DNA of 64,000 bases from an uncultured bacterium. Its GTDB lineage: Bacteria > Bacillota > Clostridia > Oscillospirales > Ruminococcaceae. How positions within the stretch are numbered: position 1 is the first letter of the stretch; each line of letters begins with the position of its first letter. The position numbers and the translations under genes were made by a program. The stretch lies in NCBI GenBank assembly GCA_905215965.1, contig CAJMSD010000001.1, positions 372,001-436,000 on the forward strand, given 5' to 3'. Positions 33,289 to 41,410 of this stretch are shown here, one piece after another. The notes under the pieces are model-generated. The model was not told the origin of the DNA and ran no database searches. It saw nothing but the letters and a program-made list of their open reading frames with translations.

Positions 33289-33959
33289 CACAGATCCACC
33301 TTATATCCTATTCCGCGTACTGTTTTGATTATCGACGGATGCTGCGGATCGTTTTCGATCTTGTCGCGCAGACGCTTTATGTAAACTGTAAGCGTGTTGT
33401 CGTTTACAAATTCTCCGGCAATGTCCCATATCGATTCCAGCAGTTGATTTCTTGTGAGAACAGCTCCTCTGTTGTTTATAAATGTCAGAAGAAGCTTGTA
33501 CTCAAGTGCGGACAGATAAAGATCCTTTCCGTTTTTGATTACAATTCCTTTAACGGTATCGATGCATATTTCTCCGAGCCGTATAACAGAGCCTACGCTG
33601 CCTGTCAGTCTGAGTATATTTTTTATTCGTGAAACAAGCTCCCGCGGACGGAACGGTTTTGAGATATAATCGTCTGCTCCAAGCTCAAAGCCTGTCACCG
33701 TGCTGTACTCGTCGCCGGACGCAGTAAGAAATATGACAGGAATATTATAATTTGCCTTAATTGCGGAGCAAACGGCAAATCCGCTGCCGTCCGCAAGGGA
33801 AATATCAAGAAGTATAAGGTCGGGATTTTCCTTATCGACCGCTTCAAGGGCGGCTTTTTGTCCCGTTGCGCTTTTGATGTCGAATCCCTCAGATACAAGA
33901 AATTCGCTCAAAGTGCTGATTATACTTTTATCGTCCTCGACCAATAAAATTTTTGCCAT
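33288..33959 (-). CDS. OmpR/PhoB-family response regulator
   Basis: 223 aa. Receiver domain with LLVEDDKSI (D9, D10), phospho-acceptor D in LILLDISLADG near residue 52, FLTASG and the switch Lys in SKPFRPREL. The winged-helix DNA-binding domain ends with DNTLTVYIKRLRDKIE and RGIGYKVDL. The direct repeats upstream of the ABC genes are its likely target. First gene of the module, with an AGAGGT site. Confidence 0.95.
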   Translation of the reverse strand: MAKILLVEDDKSIISTLSEFLVSEGFDIKSATGQKAALEAVDKENPDLILLDISLADGSGFAVCSAIKANYNIPVIFLTASGDEYSTVTGFELGADDYISKPFRPRELVSRIKNILRLTGSVGSVIRLGEICIDTVKGIVIKNGKDLYLSALEYKLLLTFINNRGAVLTRNQLLESIWDIAGEFVNDNTLTVYIKRLRDKIENDPQHPSIIKTVRGIGYKVDL

Positions 33960-34036
33960 AATGAACTACCTCTGTTTCAGACAGCCGAATTTTGAAGCGC
34001 GGCTGCGGATTCGGTGAGTGATTCTGTAAATATATT

Positions 34037-34603
34037 TCATTGAGACTTTGCGCTTTTGCCGATACCTTTGTTTTTTTTGAATTTTGGCATAAGCTTTTTT
34101 CTGTACAGTACGCGGCAGGCGTCCAGATTTTTATCATAAAGTATCAGAACGAAATTAGAAATTGCAAGCATTATAACTGCTCCGTACTTTCCGAGATCAT
34201 CAAATTCCTCAAGCATCTGTTTAAGACCGAATATATAAACGACCGTGTAAAAATATACGATAATGCACGCGTTGAACACAGCAAGCTTAACAATAAATTT
34301 AAGCAGCCGTCCTCGTAATTTGTCGATATATATTCTCAGTATGGGATAGTGACCGAACAGCAAAATAAAGATGAGAGCGGCTTCCTTGTCAAAGGTAATA
34401 AACATCGAAAGAATGCTTACCGAAACGTACGTCAGAAGCGCCCATTTTGTGTTTACCTCGGCAGCGATTATCATCATAAGTATGCCTGCGATCATGGGAA
34501 GAACAAGATAAAGCGCAGGCATTATTCCGGCAAGGAACATTGTCACAAGACAAAGCGCGGAGACTATTCCGCCAAGTGCGACGCGGTAGCTTATATTTTT
34601 CAT
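34037..34603 (-). CDS. Integral membrane protein of unknown function
   Basis: 188 aa with about five to six membrane helices (for example LVTMFLAGIMPALYLVLPMI and the stretch around VNTKWALLTYVSVSILSMFI) and a basic cytoplasmic tail (KKLMPKFKKNKGIGK). The general look resembles small ECF-type substrate-binding membrane proteins, but no diagnostic motif was found. It overlaps the preceding SDR gene by 4 nt (ATGA), so the two are coupled. Confidence 0.75.
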   Translation of the reverse strand: MKNISYRVALGGIVSALCLVTMFLAGIMPALYLVLPMIAGILMMIIAAEVNTKWALLTYVSVSILSMFITFDKEAALIFILLFGHYPILRIYIDKLRGRLLKFIVKLAVFNACIIVYFYTVVYIFGLKQMLEEFDDLGKYGAVIMLAISNFVLILYDKNLDACRVLYRKKLMPKFKKNKGIGKSAKSQ

Positions 34604-35358
34604 TTTTTCGTATCCTTGCTTTTCTGGATATTGTATGTGACAGATGAAAGCAGGCGATAAGGAACGAATCTTGAAGCGAAAACTCCTGCCTGAACCGTCA
34701 GAGTCGGTATTGCTATAAGTTTTCCGGCAAAAGCCTTATTAAGTCCGTATTCGGCGGCATATTCTGGAGTGATCGGCTTAAAGCTGAATGTAACTCCGGC
34801 GCGGTTATTGAAATTTGTATCGACCGGTCCGGGACACAGAACAGTGATGCTTACATCCGAGCGGTCGCGTTTCAGTTCTTCTGCGATCGCAAGCGAAAGA
34901 CGCACTACATAGTTTTTTGAAGCATAATACGAAGACAGAAGCGGTCCGGTGAGGAAGCCTGCGCTTGAAGCAACGTTAAGGATTATACCTCTGTTTCTCT
35001 GCTTGAAATCCTTAAGAAAAAGCTTCGTAAGAATGTGAAGAGCCGTTATATTTACGTTTATCATGTCAAGTTCGTCGTTTAAGTCTGTTTCGTCAAATTT
35101 TCCGAAGATGCCGTAGCCTGCATTATTGATGAGCATATCGACCGACTTGTTTTTGCAGAATTCGTAAATTTTAAAAACCTCTTCCTTTTTTGAAAGGTCT
35201 GCGGAAATTATCTCTGTGTGCATCGGAAGCTCGTCTTTAAGCTTTTCAAGTACCGCTTTATTGCGTCCGGTGAGGATCAGCTCCCAGCCTCGTTCGCTGA
35301 GAAGCTTTGCCATACTCATTCCGATACCCGATGTTGCTCCTGTTATAAGCGCTTTCAT
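34600..35358 (-). CDS. Short-chain dehydrogenase/reductase
   Basis: 252 aa, classical SDR. Cofactor motif TGATSGIGMSMAKLL (TGxxxGIG) at the N-terminus, NNAGYGIFG, catalytic Ser in NVASSAGF and Tyr-Lys in YYASKNYV. The Arg in LTGRNK after strand 2 suggests NADP(H). Substrate unknown; members with this short C-terminus are often annotated DltE-like. Co-transcribed with the small membrane protein downstream. Confidence 0.9.
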   Translation of the reverse strand: MKALITGATSGIGMSMAKLLSERGWELILTGRNKAVLEKLKDELPMHTEIISADLSKKEEVFKIYEFCKNKSVDMLINNAGYGIFGKFDETDLNDELDMINVNITALHILTKLFLKDFKQRNRGIILNVASSAGFLTGPLLSSYYASKNYVVRLSLAIAEELKRDRSDVSITVLCPGPVDTNFNNRAGVTFSFKPITPEYAAEYGLNKAFAGKLIAIPTLTVQAGVFASRFVPYRLLSSVTYNIQKSKDTKK

Positions 35359-35512
35359 AAATTATCAATCCTTTCGCTGTATTTATATGGTAAGATAAAT
35401 AAAATTTCTCTCAATAAAAGTAGCCTTATATTTATTATACCACATTTTCCATGAAGAATCTACGAGTTTTATAAGAAATTTGTGATAAAATGAAAAAAAT
35501 TTCTGTAACCTA

Positions 35513-35541
35513 TAGACTTTTTCAGAAAAATATTGTATAAT
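35513..35541 (+). promoter_or_regulatory. Probable promoter of the PrsA/SurA-like lipoprotein gene
   Basis: Good TATAAT at 35536-35541; weak -35 TAGACT at 35513-35518 with a 17-bp spacer. Confidence 0.5.
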
Positions 35542-35617
35542 GTATTTGATGTATGCGTACTGCGCTTTTATGGAGCGTTTCAGTGCGCCTTAAATAGTAT
35601 TTGGAGGAAAATATATA

Positions 35618-36886
35618 ATGAATAAACTGAAAAAGTTTGTTGCAGGAATTACTACTATTGCGCTTGCTGCAACAATGGCGTCATGTTCTGCTCCCACGAT
35701 AGGCGCAGGTTCGGCTACGGCTGTTACTATTGACGGATATGAGGTTCCGGCAGGTGTGTTCCTGTACTATACGATTTCAAATTACTACAGCGCTCAGCAG
35801 ATACTTTACAGCGAAAACGGAACTGCTCCTACCGTTAAGGAGCTTAAATCCTCGCATATCGATAATGTTGAGGCTTCTGAGTGGATCCAGAATAAAGCAA
35901 CGGAATACTGCACGATCTGGGTGGCTGTTGAAAAGGAATTCGATAAGATTGGCGGACAGCTTAGCGATGAGGAAAAAGAAGAGATCGAAACGAATCTTGA
36001 TAGCGCGCTTTCGGGCGATAACAGCATGATCTATACCGAAAACGGAATAAGCGAAGATTCCCTCAGACTTGTTCTCGAAAGCGAATACAAAAGAGACCAC
36101 GTTTTTGACTATTATTACGGCTTTGAAAGTGAGAAAGGCTGTTCCGAGGAAGAGCTTAAGGATTACTTTGACGAGAATTATGCCCGTGTAAAATATATTA
36201 AGCTCAGCACTCTTGATGCGGACGGCGAAGAGCTTGAAGCTTCCGAAAAGCATGAGATCTTGAAAATGGCTGAATCCTATGCCGATGAGATCAATAAGGA
36301 ATCTAAGATTGAGGACAAGCTCGCTAAGGCAGACGAAATACAGGAAAAGTACGACGAATATGAAGCCGAAAAGAAAGCTGAAGCAGAGGCTGCCGAAGCG
36401 GAAGCTAACGGCGAAACTGTTACGACTACAACTACCACAACTACTACAACGAACGAGACGACCACCACAACTACTACCGATCCGCACGCCAATGAGCGTA
36501 TTCTTCCGAGGGTAACAACTACTGCCGCAAGCGACAATGAAGATAACGGCGCGGTAACGGGAACTACTACCACAACTGCTCCCGATACGCTTGCTCCGCT
36601 AAAGAATTATATATTCGATGAGCTTGAATACGATACTGCAAAGGTTTTCGAAGATGAAGAAAATGATGCTGTATACGTTGTTATAAGAGCCGATCTGAAA
36701 GAACGTATGACAGACGACGACCTTTGGTCTGAGGATTATATAAAGTATATGCAGTCGTTGAGATATGAAGAGGATTTTCAGGATTATATAACCGAACTCG
36801 CCGACGGATATACGGTAAACCGCAATAAGAGCGCTTATCGCAGATATGATCCGTTTGAACTTTATATCGAAACTCAAAGTCAATAA
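35618..36886 (+). CDS. PrsA/SurA-like lipoprotein with Thr-rich insert
   Basis: 422 aa. Lipoprotein signal ends at MASC near residue 23. Residues about 35-190 resemble the SurA/PrsA N-terminal chaperone domain (VTIDGYEVPAGVFLYY, WIQNKATEYC, ELKDYFDENYARVKYIKLS). A Lys/Glu/Ala-rich coiled-coil segment, then threonine runs (TTTTTTTTTT at about 269-278 and shorter ones) interrupt the region where a PPIase domain would lie. The C-terminal part is acidic. No PPIase motif is visible, so it is probably a chaperone-like extracytoplasmic folding factor. AGGAGG-type site before ATG 35618. Confidence 0.7.
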   Translation: MNKLKKFVAGITTIALAATMASCSAPTIGAGSATAVTIDGYEVPAGVFLYYTISNYYSAQQILYSENGTAPTVKELKSSHIDNVEASEWIQNKATEYCTIWVAVEKEFDKIGGQLSDEEKEEIETNLDSALSGDNSMIYTENGISEDSLRLVLESEYKRDHVFDYYYGFESEKGCSEEELKDYFDENYARVKYIKLSTLDADGEELEASEKHEILKMAESYADEINKESKIEDKLAKADEIQEKYDEYEAEKKAEAEAAEAEANGETVTTTTTTTTTTNETTTTTTTDPHANERILPRVTTTAASDNEDNGAVTGTTTTTAPDTLAPLKNYIFDELEYDTAKVFEDEENDAVYVVIRADLKERMTDDDLWSEDYIKYMQSLRYEEDFQDYITELADGYTVNRNKSAYRRYDPFELYIETQSQ

Positions 36887-36915
36887 ATGAAATCTGTAAT
36901 ATATCTATAAAAAGT

Positions 36916-36953
36916 AAATCCCGAAAACAGTTTTATACTGCTTTCGGGATTTT
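36916..36953. terminator. Bidirectional terminator
   Basis: AAATCCCGAAA ... TTTCGGGATTT with an extended inner CAG/CTG pair (36916-36930 with 36938-36953), between convergent genes. Confidence 0.85.
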
Positions 36954-37048
36954 AGCATTGTCATAGTTATTTGCGCAGCCTACTTGGGCAAATCTTTCTG
37001 AGGAAAGGTTCTTCTCTCAATAGATCATGCAGATATCTGCGGTAAATG

Positions 37049-37852
37049 TTAATCTGAAGACTTATCATTTTTTTGATTGAGGCGTTCTTCTATATGTGCT
37101 TTCAGGTCAAGCTTAGGGAAAGCGTGTTCGATTCGCTTATAGTTGAAGCCTTTTTTCTTTTCGGAGAGTGTCTTATATTTAAGCTTGATTTCGGCGAGAC
37201 GCTTTTTGCGTTCCTCATTTTTCTCTGAGATCTCTTCGCTGCGCTCGCGTATTTCGACGACTTTATCGAAAAGCTTTTCACCGGTATAGTCGGAAATTTT
37301 CCGCATTTCAGCAGATAATCCCTCAAGAATAATCATACGTTTCCTTATTTTCTTAACAGCGAGGAGCGTAATTATAACGTCGCTCAAAAATCCGGCATAA
37401 ATTATAATAAGCAGGATCCTTCCGAGAAATGACGGGATAAACAGCACGAATTTCTCGATTATCGGGTGGATAAGTCTGACTACGATCAGACAGGCAACTC
37501 CCCACAGCAGTGAAAATTTCAGGCAAATATATCCTTTGAAGTTAAATTTTTCATCGGAATAATCCCACCATTTCTGATGGAAGATCTTTTCAAGGAAAAA
37601 TCCCGTAATGAGTTCAAGTAAAGTTGCAAGAAGTACAGAGCCTGCAAAAAGAATTATCAGGTTATCCATGATAGGAGTGAGCGAACCGATAACAGCGATC
37701 ACTCCAAAACCGTAGATCGGACAGTACGGGCCGTTCAGGAAACCTCGGTTTATGAATTTTCCCTGATCTACGGCTTGATAAACTACTTCAAGACACCAGC
37801 CGAAGAACGCATAAATTATAAAATAGGACAGCAGCTGATATACGCTGTACAT
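37049..37852 (-). CDS. CmpB-type putative ABC transporter permease
   Basis: 267 aa. The N-terminal FFGWCLEVVYQ, NRGFLNGPYCPIYGFG and the later KWWDYSDEKFNFKGYICLKFS are the signature blocks of PF06541 (CmpB, annotated as type IV ABC permease). About six membrane helices are followed by a charged coiled-coil tail of roughly 70 residues (around 185-255). The start codon overlaps the stop of the pseudo-ABC gene by one base (TAATG), with AGGAGG 11 nt upstream. The family has no proven substrate. Confidence 0.88.
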   Translation of the reverse strand: MYSVYQLLSYFIIYAFFGWCLEVVYQAVDQGKFINRGFLNGPYCPIYGFGVIAVIGSLTPIMDNLIILFAGSVLLATLLELITGFFLEKIFHQKWWDYSDEKFNFKGYICLKFSLLWGVACLIVVRLIHPIIEKFVLFIPSFLGRILLIIIYAGFLSDVIITLLAVKKIRKRMIILEGLSAEMRKISDYTGEKLFDKVVEIRERSEEISEKNEERKKRLAEIKLKYKTLSEKKKGFNYKRIEHAFPKLDLKAHIEERLNQKNDKSSD

Positions 37853-38604
37853 TATTTTGTATACCTCCTGTCGTTTTTGGATTCGTTGTCGATCGCTGTT
37901 TGCCGAAGCTCGTTCATTAAAACAGTTTCATCAGCAAAAGCGGAGGTTTGTTCCGCATAAACAGCCGGCACAAGAATTATTGAGTCTTCTCTTTTAAGAA
38001 AATCAAAAATTCCGTTTTCAGCAGCGACTTTTACATAAATAAAGAAACGATCGGTTAGCAAAGGATAAGCGAATATTTTTTTACCGCCAGCAAAGCCTAT
38101 CGCAAGAGAGGCAAGCCATTTCTCACCGCTTGTAAGTTCTATCGGACGATAGATCCGACCGTTCGGATCGTTGATACCGGAAAGATGAAAAATCTCTGCA
38201 ATGTCTTTAAGCGAATATTTGCTTTGTGATTTTTTCAGTCCCTTTTCTATAAGTTCGGCAACAGTACGGCGTTTGAAAACACGGCTGATCAAAAAGCTTT
38301 TCGAAATTTCATCAAGTTTTGTCCCGACATAGCATACCGTTTCGGTAAGAATGGCATTATCGGCAATTTTACCGTTTATGAGAATATTTCCGCCGTCGCT
38401 GTCTGTACGCAGTTCGCAATCTCCATGAAGAATGTAGGGAAGCGCGCAGTTTCCCGAACCAAGCGAGCCTATAAGCGCATAGGTTTTGCCGCCTGAAAAT
38501 GTTTTGCAGAATCTAAAAAGAGAATCGCACAGAGACACCGTTCCAGATCCGCATGGCGGTACTGAGACAGACATATCAAGCTTGCGGAATTCAAGCGAAT
38601 TCAT
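37852..38604 (-). CDS. Degenerate ABC-ATPase-like protein
   Basis: 250 aa. The layout follows an ABC nucleotide-binding domain, but key residues are gone. The Walker A position reads IGSLGSGNC (residues 45-53), with Asn and Cys in place of Lys and Ser/Thr. The signature region is ELTSGEKWLASLAIGFAGGK instead of LSGGQ/E. The Walker B place, KKIFAYPLL, lacks Asp-Glu. ATP hydrolysis is therefore unlikely. It is coupled to a CmpB-type permease by a 1-nt overlap and lies 3 bp after the LUD gene. It could be a regulatory pseudo-ATPase. Weak ribosome site. Confidence 0.6.
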   Translation of the reverse strand: MNSLEFRKLDMSVSVPPCGSGTVSLCDSLFRFCKTFSGGKTYALIGSLGSGNCALPYILHGDCELRTDSDGGNILINGKIADNAILTETVCYVGTKLDEISKSFLISRVFKRRTVAELIEKGLKKSQSKYSLKDIAEIFHLSGINDPNGRIYRPIELTSGEKWLASLAIGFAGGKKIFAYPLLTDRFFIYVKVAAENGIFDFLKREDSIILVPAVYAEQTSAFADETVLMNELRQTAIDNESKNDRRYTK

Positions 38605-38607
38605 GAT

Positions 38608-39276
38608 TTAATAACCAAGCTCTTCGCCGACGATAATTACCTTTATGCGTCCCTTATGACGCTGATGAGCCGATATCAGATAGTTGCAGCAAATACGTCC
38701 GTCGCTCGAACAGCCGTCATAGATCTGTCTGTCAGCTTTGCCGAGAGATACGCATTCCCCTGTTTTATTGCAGTAGGTATCGCAGTTCAGGCGCAGACAG
38801 TTCGGAGGAGCAGCCGTAGTTTTCACGCGCAGCTCGGCTTCTTTAAGATCACGGACGATCTTGTTTCTGCCCGCAATGATGATTACCGACTTAGGGCCGA
38901 AAGCAATAGCGGCAATTCGGTTGCTGTTGCCGTCAACATTGTAGAGAACTCCGTCCTCGGTGATAGCGTTGGAGCTTGAAATATAAACGTCTGCGGAAAA
39001 GGCTTTAATATAAAGCTCGGAAACCTCTTCCGGAGTCATCTTTGAACGGTCGAGATAGCTATAATCAGGCGAACTGAGCAGTTCGGCAAGACCGCATTCA
39101 GCCATAGTTTTTGTACCGCCGTTAGTGATGACGTCTCCTTTTTTGATGAGAGATTTTACGATTCCGGCAACATCATTTTTAGTTTCGGCGTAATAAAACT
39201 CCATATTGTTTTTGCGTAAATTTTCTCCTGTTTTATAAATGCGTTTTTCGATAACGGCTTTAAGATTTTCGTCCAT
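38608..39276 (-). CDS. LUD-domain (LutC/YkgG-like) protein
   Basis: 222 aa. Matches the stand-alone LUD family: ITNGGTKTMAECGL, SSNAITEDGVLYNVDGNSNR, AFGPKSVIIIAGRNKIV, the cysteine region CLRLNCDTYC and the ending ISAHQRHKGRIKVIIVGEELGY. Relatives take part in lactate utilisation, but single-domain members like this one have no defined role. Good AGGAGGAG site. The D-lactate dehydrogenase of this window is 20 kb away, so linkage is not implied. Confidence 0.85.
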   Translation of the reverse strand: MDENLKAVIEKRIYKTGENLRKNNMEFYYAETKNDVAGIVKSLIKKGDVITNGGTKTMAECGLAELLSSPDYSYLDRSKMTPEEVSELYIKAFSADVYISSSNAITEDGVLYNVDGNSNRIAAIAFGPKSVIIIAGRNKIVRDLKEAELRVKTTAAPPNCLRLNCDTYCNKTGECVSLGKADRQIYDGCSSDGRICCNYLISAHQRHKGRIKVIIVGEELGY

Positions 39277-39329
39277 TTAAAATACTCCTCCTCTGAGAAT
39301 CGGTTAAGTAAAGCGTGATTTTTAATTAA

Positions 39330-39357
39330 ACACCGCACAAGATTTGTGCGGTGTCTT
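39330..39357 (-). terminator. Terminator after hpf
   Basis: ACACCGCACAA-gat-TTGTGCGGTGT, an 11-bp perfect stem (39330-39340 with 39344-39354), AT-rich after it on the minus strand. Confidence 0.7.
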
Positions 39358-39366
39358 TTAATATTA

Positions 39367-39894
39367 TTATTCGTGGTCAGGCTCAAGAACGGCATAGTTG
39401 CCTTCAGAGCGCTTATAAACAACGTTTATTTCGCCGGTTGCGGCATTTGTGAACATAAAGAATTCGTGACCGAGCATATTCATCTGGAGAATAGCCTCAT
39501 CGATATCCATTGGACGCATTTTGAACTTCTTATGTTTGATTACCTCATAATCGGTCTGTTCGTCAACAGGCTCTGCAAAATTCTCCTTAAAGGCTGTATC
39601 TTTAAGCTTTTTTTCAACCTTGGTCTTATTTTTTCTGATCTGTCTTATGATCTTATCTATAGCGTCGTCAAGAGCGGCATTTTTATCTGCGGCTGAACGC
39701 TCCGCGCGGAATAGCATACTGTTATAGCGCACTGTAAGCTCGATGATGATTTCGTTTTTGATTTCGGAGATAACAATTTTAGCGTCCGCGTCATCGCCGA
39801 AAAACTTGCTGAGTTTAGAGTCGATCCTTTTCTGAGCATAGTCGGTAAAGTTCTGCGGAATCTGCATTTTCTTAGCTGTGATAGTAGTTTTCAT
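39367..39894 (-). CDS. hpf: Ribosome hibernation promoting factor (long form)
   Basis: 175 aa, the long HPF form of Firmicutes. The N-terminal YfiA/RaiA domain (residues about 1-100) contains ISEIKNEIIIELTV and the basic helix IRQIRKNKTKVEKKL. A linker leads to the C-terminal dimerisation domain (about 115-170: VIKHKKFKMRPMDIDEAI, MLGHEFFMFTNAATGEINVVYKR). It binds the 30S subunit and dimerises ribosomes to 100S in stationary phase. Single-gene unit with its own promoter and terminator. Confidence 0.96.
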   Translation of the reverse strand: MKTTITAKKMQIPQNFTDYAQKRIDSKLSKFFGDDADAKIVISEIKNEIIIELTVRYNSMLFRAERSAADKNAALDDAIDKIIRQIRKNKTKVEKKLKDTAFKENFAEPVDEQTDYEVIKHKKFKMRPMDIDEAILQMNMLGHEFFMFTNAATGEINVVYKRSEGNYAVLEPDHE

Positions 39895-39937
39895 AGTAGT
39901 CCTCCTTTATTAGATCCTGCAAAGCAAGACATAAATA

Positions 39938-39976
39938 TTATGGTTATATTATACCATAAACGCACTGAGATTACAA
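39938..39976 (-). promoter_or_regulatory. hpf promoter with overlapping dyad
   Basis: Minus strand TTGTAA (39976-39971), 17-bp spacer, TATAAT (39953-39948). The -10 box lies inside a 7-bp dyad TTATGGT-N8-ACCATAA (39938-39959), a possible operator for growth-phase control. Confidence 0.65.
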
Positions 39977-40054
39977 TAGATTTTGTGGATTTCGTGAATA
40001 CGCACAAATTACAATACAAAATTTGGTTATCCTGACGATTTAGAAAAAATGCAA

Positions 40055-41410
40055 TTATTTGTAAAGCGCATCGAGCATAACGTTCACGATCTGTTCAGTT
40101 GTAACGCTGCCGCCGTTTTTATCCTCAATCAGCACGCAGAATGCGATCGGATGGCGCGCATCGTCAACAAAGCCGATAAGCAGAGAATTTTCCTCCTCGC
40201 CGTTTTTGACCTGAGCCGTACCGCTTTTTACTCCGACGGTATATCCGCTTATTGAAGAGGAGTATCTGTCTGCGCCGTTTGTGAGGAGTATCTGGCGGAC
40301 TGTCTGAGCGGTAGAAGGGGAGAACACCTCATCGCTGAATTTTGTTTCGCTTCTTTCGGTGATTTTTCCGTTTACATCGGTTACATGGTCGATGAAATGC
40401 GGCATTGTCATTTTACCTGTGCCGTTGGCAACGGCGCTCTGCCACATCATGAGCTGAATCGGACTTACAAGAGTGTCTCCCTGACCGATACAGCCCCATT
40501 GAGTGTCGAAATCGTAAGAGTTTAGAAGGGTCGTTGAAGCTGTCTCGCATGAGATGCCGTCGATGTCGATTTTCGTTTTTTGTTCTCCGTTTATTGAATA
40601 TCCGAGCTTTCGGTATTGATTTTTAATTCCGTCAAGTGGAAGATCGTCGTCCTCGACAAGCTGAGCGAAAAACGGGTTGCAGCTGTTCTCGATAGCCTCC
40701 TGAATATTCTGAGTGCCGTGACCGGAAGCTTTATGGCATTTGATAACGTCTCCGCTTTTGTTTGTGTATTCGCCCGAGCAGTCAAAGCTTTTGGCGAACA
40801 GCTTATCTGCTCCCATGACTTCAAGTGCGGATATCAGAGTCGAGACCTTTTGAGTAGAGCCGGGAACAGTGCCGTACAGCGTTTTTGAGATCAATGTTCC
40901 CGTTTCAAAATCGGCAATTCCCGAATAACCGTTTGTAACGTCAAGAGACGGCAGACTTGTATTTATTAGGATATCTCCCGTCTTGTAGTCGTATGCGACA
41001 GCGCAGCCGTTTCTTCCGCCGAAAGCGTCATAAACCTTACGGTTTGCGTAGTGATCGAGCGTCGAGTATATCGCAGCCTTGCCGCCCTCCGTAACTGTTC
41101 CCGAAGAAAAGCTGTAGTTATTGAGCTTCTCCAAATTGTTGGCAACAAGAGTATTTGTCATCTGTCCCTTATCGTCGCCTATAATGTTTCCCACATCTAT
41201 AAAGTAATTGTATTCATAGCTGCCGCTGCCTGAGCCGTCGAACAGTATATCTCCGTTCCTGTCATAGACATTGCCGAGGCTGACATTGCCTGAATTAGTC
41301 ATATAAAACGAGCTTTCCTTTTGAATTTTCCAGACAAGTATTATCATTCCGGCAATGAACATCAGCAGGAAAAGCGTGATAATACGCTGGCTTCTTTTCA
41401 TACTTTTCAT
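40055..41410 (-). CDS. Penicillin-binding transpeptidase (PbpA-like, class B)
   Basis: 451 aa. One N-terminal membrane anchor (residues about 10-28), a short N-terminal domain, then the transpeptidase domain. Active-site motifs are S185-T-Q-K188, S243-C-N245 and K395-S-G397. At 451 residues it is shorter than PBP2 or PBP3 and lacks their large pedestal domain, like mycobacterial PbpA. It cross-links peptidoglycan with the FtsW/RodA-type polymerase encoded just upstream (1-nt overlap, TAATG). Beta-lactam target. Confidence 0.93.
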   Translation of the reverse strand: MKSMKRSQRIITLFLLMFIAGMIILVWKIQKESSFYMTNSGNVSLGNVYDRNGDILFDGSGSGSYEYNYFIDVGNIIGDDKGQMTNTLVANNLEKLNNYSFSSGTVTEGGKAAIYSTLDHYANRKVYDAFGGRNGCAVAYDYKTGDILINTSLPSLDVTNGYSGIADFETGTLISKTLYGTVPGSTQKVSTLISALEVMGADKLFAKSFDCSGEYTNKSGDVIKCHKASGHGTQNIQEAIENSCNPFFAQLVEDDDLPLDGIKNQYRKLGYSINGEQKTKIDIDGISCETASTTLLNSYDFDTQWGCIGQGDTLVSPIQLMMWQSAVANGTGKMTMPHFIDHVTDVNGKITERSETKFSDEVFSPSTAQTVRQILLTNGADRYSSSISGYTVGVKSGTAQVKNGEEENSLLIGFVDDARHPIAFCVLIEDKNGGSVTTEQIVNVMLDALYK

